Origin: Osmia lignaria lignaria
Lineage: Eukaryota; Arthropoda; Insecta; Hymenoptera; Megachilidae
NCBI RefSeq assembly: GCF_051020975.1
Contig: NW_027478168.1
Location: 2,294,001 to 2,358,000, forward strand
Direction: 5' to 3'
Length of the DNA: 64,000 bases
The position numbers were made by a program, and so were the translations under genes. How positions within the stretch are numbered: position 1 is the first letter of the stretch; each line of letters begins with the position of its first letter. Of this stretch, positions 24,665-37,218 are shown piece after piece. Below the pieces are notes generated by a model. That model did no database searches. It was given only the letters and a program-made list of their open reading frames with translations, and had not been told where the DNA came from.

Positions 24665-27600
24665 TTGCAGATTTATCTCAAGGGAAGGGGCCTGACGGAC
24701 ATATTTCGAGATATTTCTTCTTCTTGTTGTTCTTCCTCTGCACAGCTAAGCTGGAAGTGGCATTTGCAGCTCGCAATAGTGCAGAGTTATCTCAAAGAAG
24801 GGGGCCACGGTGTTTCTGTATCTCTATTATGTTGGTGCAGCTTCGAAGCTTTTAAATATCTTGATATATCTCGAGAACTACGCATCTGATCAAAAAATAT
24901 CATAGAACATAAAAAGTAGGAAACTTAATTCTCTACAAAAAAGGTCTCTTAACATTTTGCCATAGCTCGCTTCGTTTCCGAGATATTTGCAGATTTATCT
25001 CAAGGGAAGGGGCCTGACGGACATATTTCGAGATATTTCTTCTTCTTGTTGTTCTTCTTCTGCACAGCTAAGCTGGAAGTGGCATTTGCAGCTCGCAATA
25101 GTGCAGAGTTATCTCAAAGAAAGGGGCCACGGTGTTTCTGTATCTCTATTATGTTGGTGCGGCTTCGCAACTTTTAAATATCTCGATATATCTCGAAAAC
25201 TACGCTTCTGATCAAAAAATATCATAGAACATAAATTGTAGGAAACATAATTCTCTACAAAAAAGGTCTCTTAACATTTTGCCATAGCTCGCTTCGTTTC
25301 CGAGATATTTGCAGATTTATCTCAAGGGAAGGGTCCTGATGGACATATTTCGAGATATTTCTTCTTCTTGTTGTTCTTCTTCTGCACAGCTAAACTGGAA
25401 GTCGCATTTCCAGCTCGCAATCCTGCAGAGTTATCTCAAAGAAGGGGGCCACGGTGTTTCTGTATCTCTATTATGTTGGTGCAGCTTCGAAGCTTTTAAA
25501 TATCTTGATATATCTCGAGAACTACGCATCTGATCAAAAAATATCCTAGAACATAAAAAGTAGGAAACTTAATTCTCTACAAAAAAGGTCTCTTAACATT
25601 TTGCCATAGCTCGCTTCGTTTCCGAGATATTTGCAGATTTATCTCAAGGGAAGGGTCCTGATGGACATATTTCGAGATATTTCTTCTTCTTGTTGTTCTT
25701 CTTCTGCACAGCTAAACTGGAAGTGGCATTTCCAGCTCGCAATCGTGCAGAGTTATCTCAAAGAAGGGGGCCACGGTGTTTCTGTATCTCTATTATGTTG
25801 GTGCAGCTTCGAAGCTTTTACATATCTTGATATATCTCGAGAACTACGCATCTGATCAAAAAATATCCTAGAACATAAAAAGTAGGAAACTTAATTCTCT
25901 ACAAAAAAGGTCTCTTAACATTTTGCCATAGCTCGCTTCGTTTCCGAGATATTTGCAGATTTATCTCAAGGGAAGGGGCCTTACGGACATATTTAGAGAT
26001 ATTTCTTCTTCTTGTTGTTCTTCTTCTGCACAGCTAAGCTGGAAGTGGCATTTGCAGCTCGCAATAGTGCAGAGTTATCTCAAAGAAAGGGGCCACGGTG
26101 TTTCTGTATCTCTATTATGTTGGTGCGGCTTCGGAACTTTTAAATATCTCGATATATCTCGAGAACTACGCATCTGATCAAAAAATATCATAGAACATAA
26201 AAAGTAGGAAACTTAATTCTCTACAAATAAGGTCTCTTAACATTTTGCCATAGCTCGCTTCGTTTCCGAGATATTTGCAGATTTATCTCAAGGGAAGGGG
26301 CCTGACGGACATATTTCGAGATATTTCTTCTTCTTGTTGTTCTTCTTCTGCACAGCTAAACTGGAAGTGGCATTTCCAGGTCGCAATCGTGCAGAGTTAT
26401 CTCAAAGAAGGGGGCCACGGTGTTTCTGTATCTCTATTATGTTGGTGCAGCTTCGAAGCTTTTACATATCTTGATATATCTCGAGAACTACGCATCTGAT
26501 CAAAAAATATCCTAGAACATAAAAAGTAGGAAACTTATTTCTCTACAAAAAAGGTCTCTTAACATTTTGCCATAGCTCGCTTCGTTTCCGAGATATTTGC
26601 AGATTTATCTCAAGGGAAGGGGCCTTACGGACATATTTAGAGATATTTCTTCTTCTTGTTGTTCTTCTTCTGCACAGCTAAGCTGGAAGTGGCATTTGCA
26701 GCTCGCAATAGTGCAGAGTTATCTCAAAGAAAGGGGCCACGGTGTTTCTGTACCTCTATTATGTTGGTGCAGCTTCGAAGCTTTTAAATATCTTGATATA
26801 TCTCGAGAACTACGCATCTGATCAAAAAATATCATAGAACATAAAAAGTAGGAAACTTAATTCTCTACAAAAAAGGTCTCTTAACATTTTGCCATAGCTC
26901 GCTTCGTTTCCGAGATATTTGCAGATTTATCTCAAGGGAAGGGGCCTTACGGACATATTTAGAGATATTTCTTCTTCTTGTTGTTCTTCTTCTGCACAGC
27001 TAAGCTGGAAGTGGCATTTGCAGCTCGCAATAGTGCAGAGTTATCTCAAAGAAAGGGGCCACGGTGTTTCTGTATCTCTATTATGTTGGTGCGGCTTCGG
27101 AACTTTTAAATATCTCGATATATCTCGAGAACTACGCATCTGATCAAAAAATATCATAGAACATAAAAAGTAGGAAACTTAATTCTCTACAAATAAGGTC
27201 TCTTAACATTTTGCCATAGCTCGCTTCGTTTCCGAGATATTTGCAGATTTATCTCAAGGGAAGGGGCCTGACGGACATATTTCGAGATATTTCTCCTTCT
27301 TGTTGTTCTTCTTCTGCACAGCTAAGCTGGAAGTGGCATTTACAGCTCGCAATAGTGGAAAGTTATCTCAAAGAAAGGGGCCACGGTGTTTCTGTATCTC
27401 TATTATGTTGCTGCGGCATCGGAACTTTTAAATATCTTGATATATCTCGAGAACTGCGCATCTGATCAAAAAATATCATAGAACATAGAAAGTAGGAAAC
27501 TTAATTCTCTACAAAAAAGGTCTCTTAACATTTTGCCATAGCTCGCTTCGTTTCCGAGATATTTGCAGATTTATCTCAAGGGAAGGGGCCTGACGGACAT

Positions 27601-29816
27601 ATTTCGAGATATTTCTTCTTCTTGTTGTTCTTCCTCTGCACAGCTAAGCTGGAAGTGGCATTTGCAGCTCGCAATAGTGCAGAGTTATCTCAAAGAAGGG
27701 GGCCACGGTGTTTCTGTATCTCTATTATGTTGGTGCAGCTTCGAAGCTTTTAAATATCTTGATATATCTCGAGAACTACGCATCTGATCAAAAAATATCA
27801 TAGAACATAAATTGTAGGGAACATAATTCTCTACAAAAAAGGTATCTTAACGTGTTGCCATAGCTCGCTTCGTTTCCGAGATATTTGCAGATTTATCTCA
27901 AGGGAAGGGTCCTGACGGACATATTTCGAGATATTTCTTCTTCTTGTTGTTCTTGTTCTGCACAGCTAAACTGGAAGTGGCATTTCCAGCTCGCAATAGT
28001 GCAGAGTTATCCCAAAGAAAGGGGCCACGGTGTTTCTGTATCTCTATTATGTTGGTGCGGCTACGGAACTTTTAAATATCTTGATATATCTCGAAAACTA
28101 CGCTTCTGATCAAAAAATATCATAGAACATAAATTGTAGGAAACATAATTCTCTACAAAAAAGGTCTCTTAACATTTTGCCATAGCTTGCTTCGTTTCCG
28201 AGATATTTGCAGATATATCTCAAGGGAAGGGGCCTGACGGACATATTTCGAGATATTTCTTCTTCTTGTTGTTCTTCTTCTGCACAGCTAAGCTGGAAGT
28301 GGCATTCACAGCTCGTAATAGTGGAAAGTTATCTCAAAGAAAGGGGCCACGGTGTTTCTGTATCTCTATTATGTTGGTGCGGCTTCGGAACTTTTAAATA
28401 TCTTGATATATCTCGAGAACTGCGCATCTGGTCAAAAAATATCATAGGACATAAAAAGTAGGAAACTTAATTCTCTACAAAAAAGGTCTCTTAACATTTT
28501 GCCATAGCTCGCTTCCTTTCCGAGATATTTGCAGGTTTATCTCAAGGGAAGGGGCCTAACGGACATATTTCGAGATATTTCCTCTTCTTGTTGTTCTTCT
28601 TCTGCACAGCTAAACTGGAAGTGGCATTTCCAGCTCGCAATAGTGCAGAGTTATCTCAAAGAAAGGAGCCACGGTGTTTCTGTATCTCTATTATGTTGGT
28701 GCGGCTTCGGAACTTTTAAATATCTTGATATATCTCGAGAACTGCGCATCTGATCAAAAAATATCATAGAACATAAAAAGTAGTAAACTTAATTCTCTGC
28801 AAAAAAGGTCTCTTAACATTTTGCCATAGCTCGCTTCGTTTCCGAGATATTTGCAGATTTATCTCAAGGGAAGGGGCCTGACGGACATATTTCGAGATAT
28901 TTCTTCTTCTTGTTATTCTTCCTCTGCACAGCTAAGCTGGAAGTGGCATTTGCAGCTCGCAATGGTGCAGAGTTATCTCAAAGAAAGGGGCCACGGTGTT
29001 TCTGTATCTCTATTATGTTGGTGCGGCTTCGGAACTTTCAAATATCTCGATATATCTCGAAAACTACGCTTCTGATCAAAAAATATCATAGAACATAAAT
29101 TGTAGGAAACATAATTCTCTACAAAAAAGGTCTCTTAGTATTTTGCCATAGCTCGCTTCGTTTCCGAGATATTTGCAGATTTATCTTAAGGGAAGGGGCC
29201 TGACGGACATATTTCGAGATATTTCTTCTTCTTGTTGTTCTTCTTCTGCACAGCTAAGCTGGAAGTGGCATTTGCGGCTCGCACTAGTGCAGCGTTATCT
29301 CAAAGAAAGGGGCCACGGTGTTTCTGTATCTCTATTATGTTGGTGCGGCTTCGGAACTTTTAAATATCTTGATATATCTCGAGAACTACGCATCTGATCA
29401 AAAAATATCATAGAACATAAAAAGTAGGAAACTTAATTCTCTACAAAAAAGGTCTCTTAACATTTTGCCATAGCTCGCTTCGTTTCCGAGATATTTGCAG
29501 ATTTATCTCAAGGGAAGGGGCCTGACGGACATATTTCGAGATATTTCTTCTTCTTGTTGTTCTTCTTCTGCACAGCTAAACTGGAAGTGGCATTTCCAGC
29601 TCGCAATAGTGCAGAGTTATCTCAAAGAAAGGAGCCACGGTGTTTCTGTATCTCTATTCTGTTGGTGCGGCTTCGGAACTTTTAAATATCTTGATATATC
29701 TCGAGAACTACGCATCTGATCAAAAAATATCATAGAACATAAAAAGTAGGAAACGTAATTCTCTACAAAAAAGGTCTCTTAACATTTTGCCATAGCTCGC
29801 TTCGTTTCCGAGATAT

Positions 29817-30139
29817 TTGCAGATTTATCTCAAAGGGAAGGGGCCTGACGGACATATTTCGAGATATTTCTTCTTCTTGTTGTTCTTCTTCTGCACAGCT
29901 AAGCTGGAAGTGGCATTTGCAGCTCGCAATAGTGCAGAGTTATCTCAAAGAAAGGGGCCACGGTGTTTCTGTATCTCTATTATGTTGGTGCGGCTTCGCA
30001 ACTTTTAAATATCTCGATATATCTCGAAAACTACGCTTCTGATCAAAAAATATCATAGAACATAAATTGTAGGAAACATAATTCTCTACAAAAGAGGTCT
30101 CTTAACATTTTGCCATAGCTCGCTTCGTTTCCGAGATAT
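29817..30139 (+). repeat. 323-bp monomer (1-bp insertion)
   Basis: Same extra A in CTCAAAGGGAAGG as monomer 24342. Its 3' half is KF type (CTCGATATATCTCGAAAAC), whereas 24342 has the GTGGAAAG/GCATCGG form. Only the first part of the unit is therefore shared. Confidence 0.85.
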
Positions 30140-30459
30140 TTGCAGATTTATCTCAAGGGAAGGGGCCTGACGGACATATTTCGAGATATTTCTTCTTCTT
30201 GTTGTTCTTATTCTGCACAGCTAAGCTGGAAGTGGCATTTGCAGCTCGCAATAGTGCAGAGTTATCTCAAAGAAAGGGGCCACGGTGTTTCTGTACCTCT
30301 ATTATGTTGGTGCAGCTTCGAAGCTTTTAAATATCTTGATATATCTCGAGAACTACGCATCTGATCAAAAAATATCATAGAACATAAAAAGTTGGAAACT
30401 TAATTCTCTACAAATAAGGTCTCAACATTTTGCCATAGCTCGCTTCGTTTCCGAGATAT
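30140..30459 (+). repeat. 320-bp monomer (2-bp deletion)
   Basis: GGTCTCTTAACATT is shortened to GGTCTCAACATT near 30419-30429, the only 2-bp deletion seen in the array. No other copy carries it, so it is young or was not amplified. Confidence 0.85.
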
Positions 30460-32391
30460 TTGCAGATTTATCTCAAGGGAAGGGGCCTGACGGACATATT
30501 TCGAAATATTTCTTCTTCTTGTTGTTCTTCTTCTGCACAGCTAAGCTGGAAGTGGCATTTGCAGCTCGCAATAGTGCAGAGTTATCTCAAAGAAAGGGGC
30601 CACGGTGTTTCTGTATCTATATTATGTTGGTGCGGCTTCGCAACTTTTAAATATCTCGATATATCTCGAAAACTACGCTTCTGATCAAAAAATATCAATG
30701 AACATAAATTGTAGGAAACATAATTCTCTACAAAAAAGGTCTCTTAACATTTTGCCATAGCTCGCTTCGTTTCCGAGAAATTTGCAGATTTATCTCAAGG
30801 GAAGGGTCCTGATGGACATATTTCGAGATATTTCTTCTTCTTGTTGTTCTTCTTCTGCACAGCTAAACTGGAAGTGGCATTTCCAGCTCGCAATCGTGCA
30901 GAGTTATCTCAAAGAAAGGGGCCACGGTGTTTCTGTATCTCTATTATGTTGGTGCGGCTTCGGAACTTTTAAATATCTTGATATATCTCGAGAACTACGC
31001 ATCTGATCAAAAAATATCGTAGAACATAAAAAGTAGGAAACTTAATTCTCTACAAAAAAGGTCTCTCAACATTTTGCCATAGCTCGCTTCGTTTCCGAGA
31101 TATTTGCAGATTTATCTTAAGGGAAGGGGCCTGACGGACATATTTCGAGATATTTCTTCTTCTTGTTGTTCTTCTTCTGCACAGCTAAACTGGAAGTGGC
31201 ATTTCCAGCTCGCAATAGTGCAGAGTTATCTCAAAGAAAGGAGCCACGGTGTTTCTGTATCTCTATTCTGTTGGTGCGGCTTCGGAACTTTTAAATATCT
31301 TGATATATCTCGAAAACTACGCTTCTGATCAAAAAATATCATAGAACATAAATTGTAGGAAACATAATTCTCTACAAAAAAGGTCTCTTAGTATTTTGCC
31401 ATAGCTCGCTTCGTTTCCGAGATATTTGGAGATATATCTCAAGGGAAGGGGCCTGACGGACATATTTCGAGATATTTCTTCTTCTTGTTGTTCTTCTTCT
31501 GCACAGCTAAGCTGGAAGTGGCATTTACAGCTCGCAATAGTGCAGAGTTATCTCAAAGAAAGGGGCCACGGTGTTTCTGTATCTCTATTATGTTGGTGCG
31601 GCTTCGGAACTTTTAAATATCTTGATATATCTCGAGAACTGCGCATCTGATCAAAAAATATCATAGAGCGTAAAAAGTAGGAAACTTAATTCTCTACAAA
31701 AAAGGTCTCTTAACATTTTGCCATAGCTCGCTTCGTTTCCGAGATATTTGCAGATTTATCTCAAGGGACGGGGCCTAACGGACATATTTCGAGATATTTC
31801 TTCTTCTTGTTGTTCTTCTTCTGCACAGCTAAACTGGAAGTGGCATTTCCAGCTCGCAATAGTGCAGAGTTATCTCAAAGAAAGGAGCCACGGTGTTTCT
31901 GTATCTCTATTCTGTTGGTGCGGCTTCGGAACTTTTAAATATCTTGATATATCTCGAGAACTACGCATCTGATCAAAAAATATCATAGAACATAAAAAGT
32001 AGGAAACTTAATTCTACACAAAAAAGGTCTCTTAACATTTTGCCATAGCTCGCTTCGTTTCCGAGGTATTTGCAGATTTATCTCAAGGGAAGGGGCCTGA
32101 CGGACATATTTCGAGATATTTCTTCTTCTTGTTGTTCTTCTTCTGCACAGCTAAACTGGAAGTGGCATTTCCAGCTCGCAATAGTGCAGAGTTATCTCAA
32201 AGAAAGGGGCCACGGTGTTTCAGTATCTCTATTATGTTGGTGCGGCTTCGGAACTTTTAAATATCTTGATATATCTCGAGAACTACGCATCTGATCAAAA
32301 AACATTATAGAACATAAAAAGTAGGAAACTTAATTCTCTACAAAAAAGGTCTCTTAAGATTTTGCCATAGCTCGCTTCGTTTCCGAGATAT

Positions 32392-32712
32392 TTGCAGATT
32401 TATCTCAAGGGAAGGGGCCTGACGGACATACTTCGAGATATTTCTTCTTCTTGTGTTCTTCTTCTGCACAGCTAAACTGGAAGTGGCATTTCCAGCTCGC
32501 AATAGTGCAGAGTTATCTCAAAGAAAGGAGCCACGGTGTTTCTGTATCTCTATTATGTTGGTGCGGCTTCGGAACTTTTAAATATCTTGATATATCTCGA
32601 GAACTACGCATCTGATCAAAAAATATCGTAGAACATAAAAAGTAGGAAACTTAATTCTCTACAAATAAAGTCTCTTAACATTTTGCCATAGCTCGCTTCG
32701 TTTCCGAGATAT
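32392..32712 (+). repeat. 321-bp marker monomer of the 6-mer
   Basis: CTTGTTGTTC is shortened to CTTGTGTTC near 32451-32460. The same 1-bp deletion recurs in monomers 34323 and 36898 at the equivalent place in the higher-order unit. It is a length marker that traces the amplification. Confidence 0.9.
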
Positions 32713-34322
32713 TTGCAGAATTATCTCAAGGGAAGGGGCCTGACGGACATATTTCGAGATATTTCTTCTTCTTGTTGTTCTTCTTCTGCACAGCTAAGCT
32801 GGAAGTGGCATTTTCAGCTCGCTATAGTGCAGAGTTATCTCAAAGAAAGGGGCCACGGTGTTTCTGTATCTCTATTATGTTGGTGCGGCTCCGGAACTTT
32901 TAAATATCTTGATATATCTCGAGAACTGCGCATCTGATCAAAAAATATCATAGAACATAAAAAGTAGCAAACTTAATTCTCTACAAAAAAGGTCTCTTAA
33001 CATTTTGCCATAGCTCGCTTCGTTTCCGAGATATTTGCAGATTTATCTCAAGGGAAGGGGCCTGACGGACATATTTCGAGATATTTCTTCTTCTTGTTGT
33101 TCTTCTTCTGCACAGCTAAGCTGGAAGTGGCATTTGCGGCTCGCACTAGTGCAGAGTTATCTCAAAGAAAGGGGCCACGGTGTTTCTGTATCTCTATTAT
33201 GTTGGTGCGGCTTCGGAACTTTTAAATATCTCGATATATCTCGAAAACTACGCTTCTGATCAAAAAATATCATAGAACATAAATTGTAGGAAACATAATT
33301 CTCTACAAAAAAGGTCTCTTAGTATTTTGCCATAGCTCGCTTCGTTTCCGAGATATTTGCAGATATATCTCAAGGGAAGGGGCCTGACGGACATATTTCG
33401 AGATATTTCTTCTTCTTGTTGTTCTTCTTCTGCACAGCTAAGCTGGAAGTGGCATTTACAGCTCGCAATAGTGCAGAGTTATCTCAAAGAAAGGGGCCAC
33501 GGTGTTTCTGTATCTCTATTATGTTGGTGCGGCTTCGGAACTTTTAAATATCTTGATATATCTCGAGAACTGCGCATCTGATCAAAAAATATCATAGAAC
33601 GTAAAAAGTAGGAAACTTAATTCTCTACAAAAAAGGTCTCTTAACATTTTGCCATAGCTCGCTTCGTTTCCGAGATATTTGCAGATTTATCTCAAGGGAA
33701 GGGGCCTAACGGACATATTTCGAGATATTTCTTCTTCTTGTTGTTCTTCTTCTGCACAGCTAAACTGGAAGTGGCATTTCCAGCTCGCAATAGTGCAGAG
33801 TTATCTCAAAGAAAGGAGCCACGGTGTTTCTGTATCTCTATTCTGTTGGTGCGGCTTCGGAACTTTTAAATATCTTGATATATCTCGAGAACTACGCATC
33901 TGATCAAAAAATATCATAGAACATAAAAAGTAGGAAACTTAATTCTATACAAAAAAGGTCTCTTAACATTTTGCCATAGCTCGCTTCGTTTCCGAGGTAT
34001 TTGCAGATTTATCTCAAGGGAAGGGGCCTGACGGACATATTTCGAGATATTTCTTCTTCTTGTTGTTCTTCTTCTGCACAGCTAAACTGGAAGTGGCATT
34101 TCCAGCTCGCAATAGTGCAGAGTTATCTCAAAGAAAGGGGCCACGGTGTTTCAGTATCTCTATTATGTTGGTGCGGCTTCGGAACTTTTAAATATCTTGA
34201 TATATCTCGAGAACTACGCATCTGATCAAAAAACATTATAGAACATAAAAAGTAGGAAACTTAATTCTCTACAAAAAAGGTCTCTTAAGATTTTGCCATA
34301 GCTCGCTTCGTTTCCGAGATAT

Positions 34323-34643
34323 TTGCAGATTTATCTCAAGGGAAGGGGCCTGACGGACATATTTCGAGATATTTCTTCTTCTTGTGTTCTTCTTCTGCAC
34401 AGCTAAACTGGAAGTGGCATTTCCAGCTCGCAATAGTGCAGAGTTATCTCAAAGAAAGGAGCCACGGTGTTTCTGTATCTCTATTATGTTGGTGCGGCTT
34501 CGGAACTTTTAAATATCTTGATATATCTCGAGAACTACGCATCTGATCAAAAAATATCGTAGAACATAAAAAGTAGGAAACTTAATTCTCTACAAATAAA
34601 GTCTCTTAACATTTTGCCATAGCTCGCTTCGTTTCCGAGATAT
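34323..34643 (+). repeat. 321-bp marker monomer, second copy
   Basis: Carries the CTTGTGTTC deletion near 34381-34390, at +1931 from monomer 32392. It lacks that copy's CATACTTCGAG change. Confidence 0.9.
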
Positions 34644-36897
34644 TTGCAGAATTATCTCAAGGGAAGGGGCCTGACGGACATATTTCGAGATATTTCTTCT
34701 TCTTGTTGTTCTTCTTCTGCACAGCTAAGCTGGAAGTGGCATTTTCAGCTCGCTATAGTGCAGAGTTATCTCAAAGAAAGGGGCCACGGTGTTTCTGTAT
34801 CTCTATTATGTTGGTGCGGCTCCGGAACTTTTAAATATCTTGATATATCTCGAGAACTGCGCATCTGATCAAAAAATATCATAGAACATAAAAAGTAGCA
34901 AACTTAATTCTCTACAAAAAAGGTCTCTTAACATTTTGCCATAGCTCGCTTCGTTTCCGAGATATTTGCAGATTTATCTCAAGGGAAGGGGCCTGACGGA
35001 CATATTTCGAGATATTTCTTCTTCTTGTTGTTCTTCTTCTGCACAGCTAAGCTGGAAGTGGCATTTGCGGCTCGCACTAGTGCAGAGTTATCTCAAAGAA
35101 AGGGGCCACGGTGTTTCTGTATCTCTATTATGTTGGTGCGGCTTCGGAACTTTTAAATATCTCGATATATCTCGAAAACTACGCTTCTGATCAAAAAATA
35201 TCATAGAACATAAATTGTAGGAAACATAATTCTCTACAAAAAAGGTCTCTTAGTATTTTGCCATAGCTCGCTTCGTTTCCGAGATATTTGCAGATATATC
35301 TCAAGGGAAGGGGCCTGACGGACATATTTCGAGATATTTCTTCTTCTTGTTGTTCTTCTTCTGCACAGCTAAGCTGGAAGTGGCATTTACAGCTCGCAAT
35401 AGTGCAGAGTTATCTCAAAGAAAGGGGCCACGGTGTTTCTGTATCTCTATTATGTTGGTGCGGCTTCGGAACTTTTAAATATCTTGATATATCTCGAGAA
35501 CTGCGCATCTGATCAAAAAATATCATAGAACGTAAAAAGTAGGAAACTTAATTCTCTACAAAAAAGGTCTCTTAACATTTTGCCATAGCTCGCTTCGTTT
35601 CCGAGATATTTGCAGATTTATCTCAAGGGAAGGGGCCTAACGGACATATTTCGAGATATTTCTTCTTCTTGTTGTTCTTCTTCTGCACAGCTAAACTGGA
35701 AGTGGCATTTCCAGCTCGCAATAGTGCAGAGTTATCTCAAAGAAAGGAGCCACGGTGTTTCTGTATCTCTATTCTGTTGGTGCGGCTTCGGAACTTTTAA
35801 ATATCTTGATATATCTCGAGAACTACGCATCTGATCAAAAAATATCATAGAACATAAAAAGTAGGAAACTTAATTCTATACAAAAAAGGTCTCTTAACAT
35901 TTTGCCATAGCTCGCTTCGTTTCCGAGGTATTTGCAGATTTATCTCAAGGGAAGGGGCCTGACGGACATATTTCGAGATATTTCTTCTTCTTGTTGTTCT
36001 TCTTCTGCACAGCTAAACTGGAAGTGGCATTTCCAGCTCGCAATAGTGCAGAGTTATCTCAAAGAAAGGGGCCACGGTGTTTCTGTATCTCTATTATGTT
36101 GGTGCGGCTTCGGAACTTTTAAATATCTTGATATATCTCGAGAACTACGCATCTGATCAAAAAACATTATAGAACATCAAAAGTAGGAAACTTAATTCTC
36201 TACAAAAAAGGTCTCTTAACATTTTGCCATAGCTCGCTTCGTTTCCGAGATATTTGCAGATTTATCTCAAGGGAAGGGGCCTGACGGACATATTTCGAGA
36301 TATTTCTTCTTCTTGTTGTTCTTCTTCTGCACAGCTAAACTGGAAGTGGCATTTCCAGCTCGCAATAGTGCAGAGTTATCTCAAAGAAAGGAGCCACGGT
36401 GTTTCTGTATCTCTATTATGTTGGTGCGGCTTCGGAACTTTTAAATATCTTGATATATCTCGAGAACTGCGCATCTGATCAAAAAATATCATAGAACATA
36501 AAAAGTAGGAAACTTAATTCTCTACAAATAAAGTCTCCTAACATTTTGCCATAGCTCGCTTCGTTTCCGAGATATTTGCAGATTTATCTCAAGGGAAGGG
36601 GCCTGACGGACATATTTCGAGATATTTCTTCTTCTTGTTGTTCTTCTTCTGCACAGCTAAACTGGAAGTGGCATTTCCAGCTCGCAATAGTGCAGAGTTA
36701 TCTCAAAGAAAGGGGCCACGGTGTTTCAGTATCTCTATTATGTTGGTGCGGCTTCGGAACTTTTAAATATCTTGATATATCTCGAGAACTACGCATCTGA
36801 TCAAAAAACATTATAGAACATAAAAAGTAGGAAACTTAATTCTCTACAAAAAAGGTCTCTTAAGATTTTGCCATAGCTCGCTTCGTTTCCGAGATAT

Positions 36898-37218
36898 TTG
36901 CAGATTTATCTCAAGGGAAGGGGCCTGACGGACATATTTCGAGATATTTCTTCTTCTTGTGTTCTTCTTCTGCACAGCTAAACTGGAAGTGGCATTTCCA
37001 GCTCGCAATAGTGCAGAGTTATCTCAAAGAAAGGAGCCACGGTGTTTCTGTATCTCTATTATGTTGGTGCGGCTTCGGAACTTTTAAATATCTTGATATA
37101 TCTCGAGAACTACGCATCTGATCAAAAAATATCGTAGAACATAAAAAGTAGGAAACTTAATTCTCTACAAATAAAGTCTCTTAACATTTTGCCATAGCTC
37201 GCTTCGTTTCCGAGATAT
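36898..37218 (+). repeat. 321-bp marker monomer, third copy
   Basis: CTTGTGTTC deletion near 36957-36964, at +2575 from monomer 34323. The corresponding monomer at 43981 lacks the deletion, so the longer 22/26-mer duplication crossed over just downstream of this site. Confidence 0.9.

Larger units (their letters stand above)
19042..31295 (+). repeat. Heterogeneous satellite domain, mosaic monomers
   Basis: About 38 monomers with mixed subtypes and no single repeating unit. Recurring marked monomers include one with AGTGGAAAGTTATC plus TTGCTGCGGCATCGG (19834, 21122, 22410, 24342, 27241), one with TGCAGCTTCGAAGC (21444, 24665, 25309, 25631, 26275, 26597, 27563, 30140), and one with CCTTACGG plus ATTTAGAGATAT (20800, 22088, 25953, 26597, 26919). 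They recur in different orders, and halves are exchanged between types, which suggests extensive crossing over or gene conversion. All length changes between 19 and 31.3 kb are in this domain: 323-bp units at 24342 and 29817, and a 320-bp unit at 30140. Confidence 0.85.
31296..36575 (+). repeat. Six-monomer higher-order repeat (1931 bp), tandem copies
   Basis: The monomer order starting at 31748 (GGAGCC with TTCTGTTGG; GAGGTATTTGC with TTTCAGTATC and AACATTATAG; 321-bp unit; GCAGAATTATC with GGCTCCGG; KF unit with CTTAGTATTTTG; unit with AACGTAAAAAG) repeats from 33679 and begins again at 35610. The unit is 1931 bp because the 321-bp monomer is copied each time. Few differences exist between copies, for example GGGACGGGG and CTACACAAAA in the first. 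The left edge lies near 31296, inside monomer 31104. Confidence 0.92.
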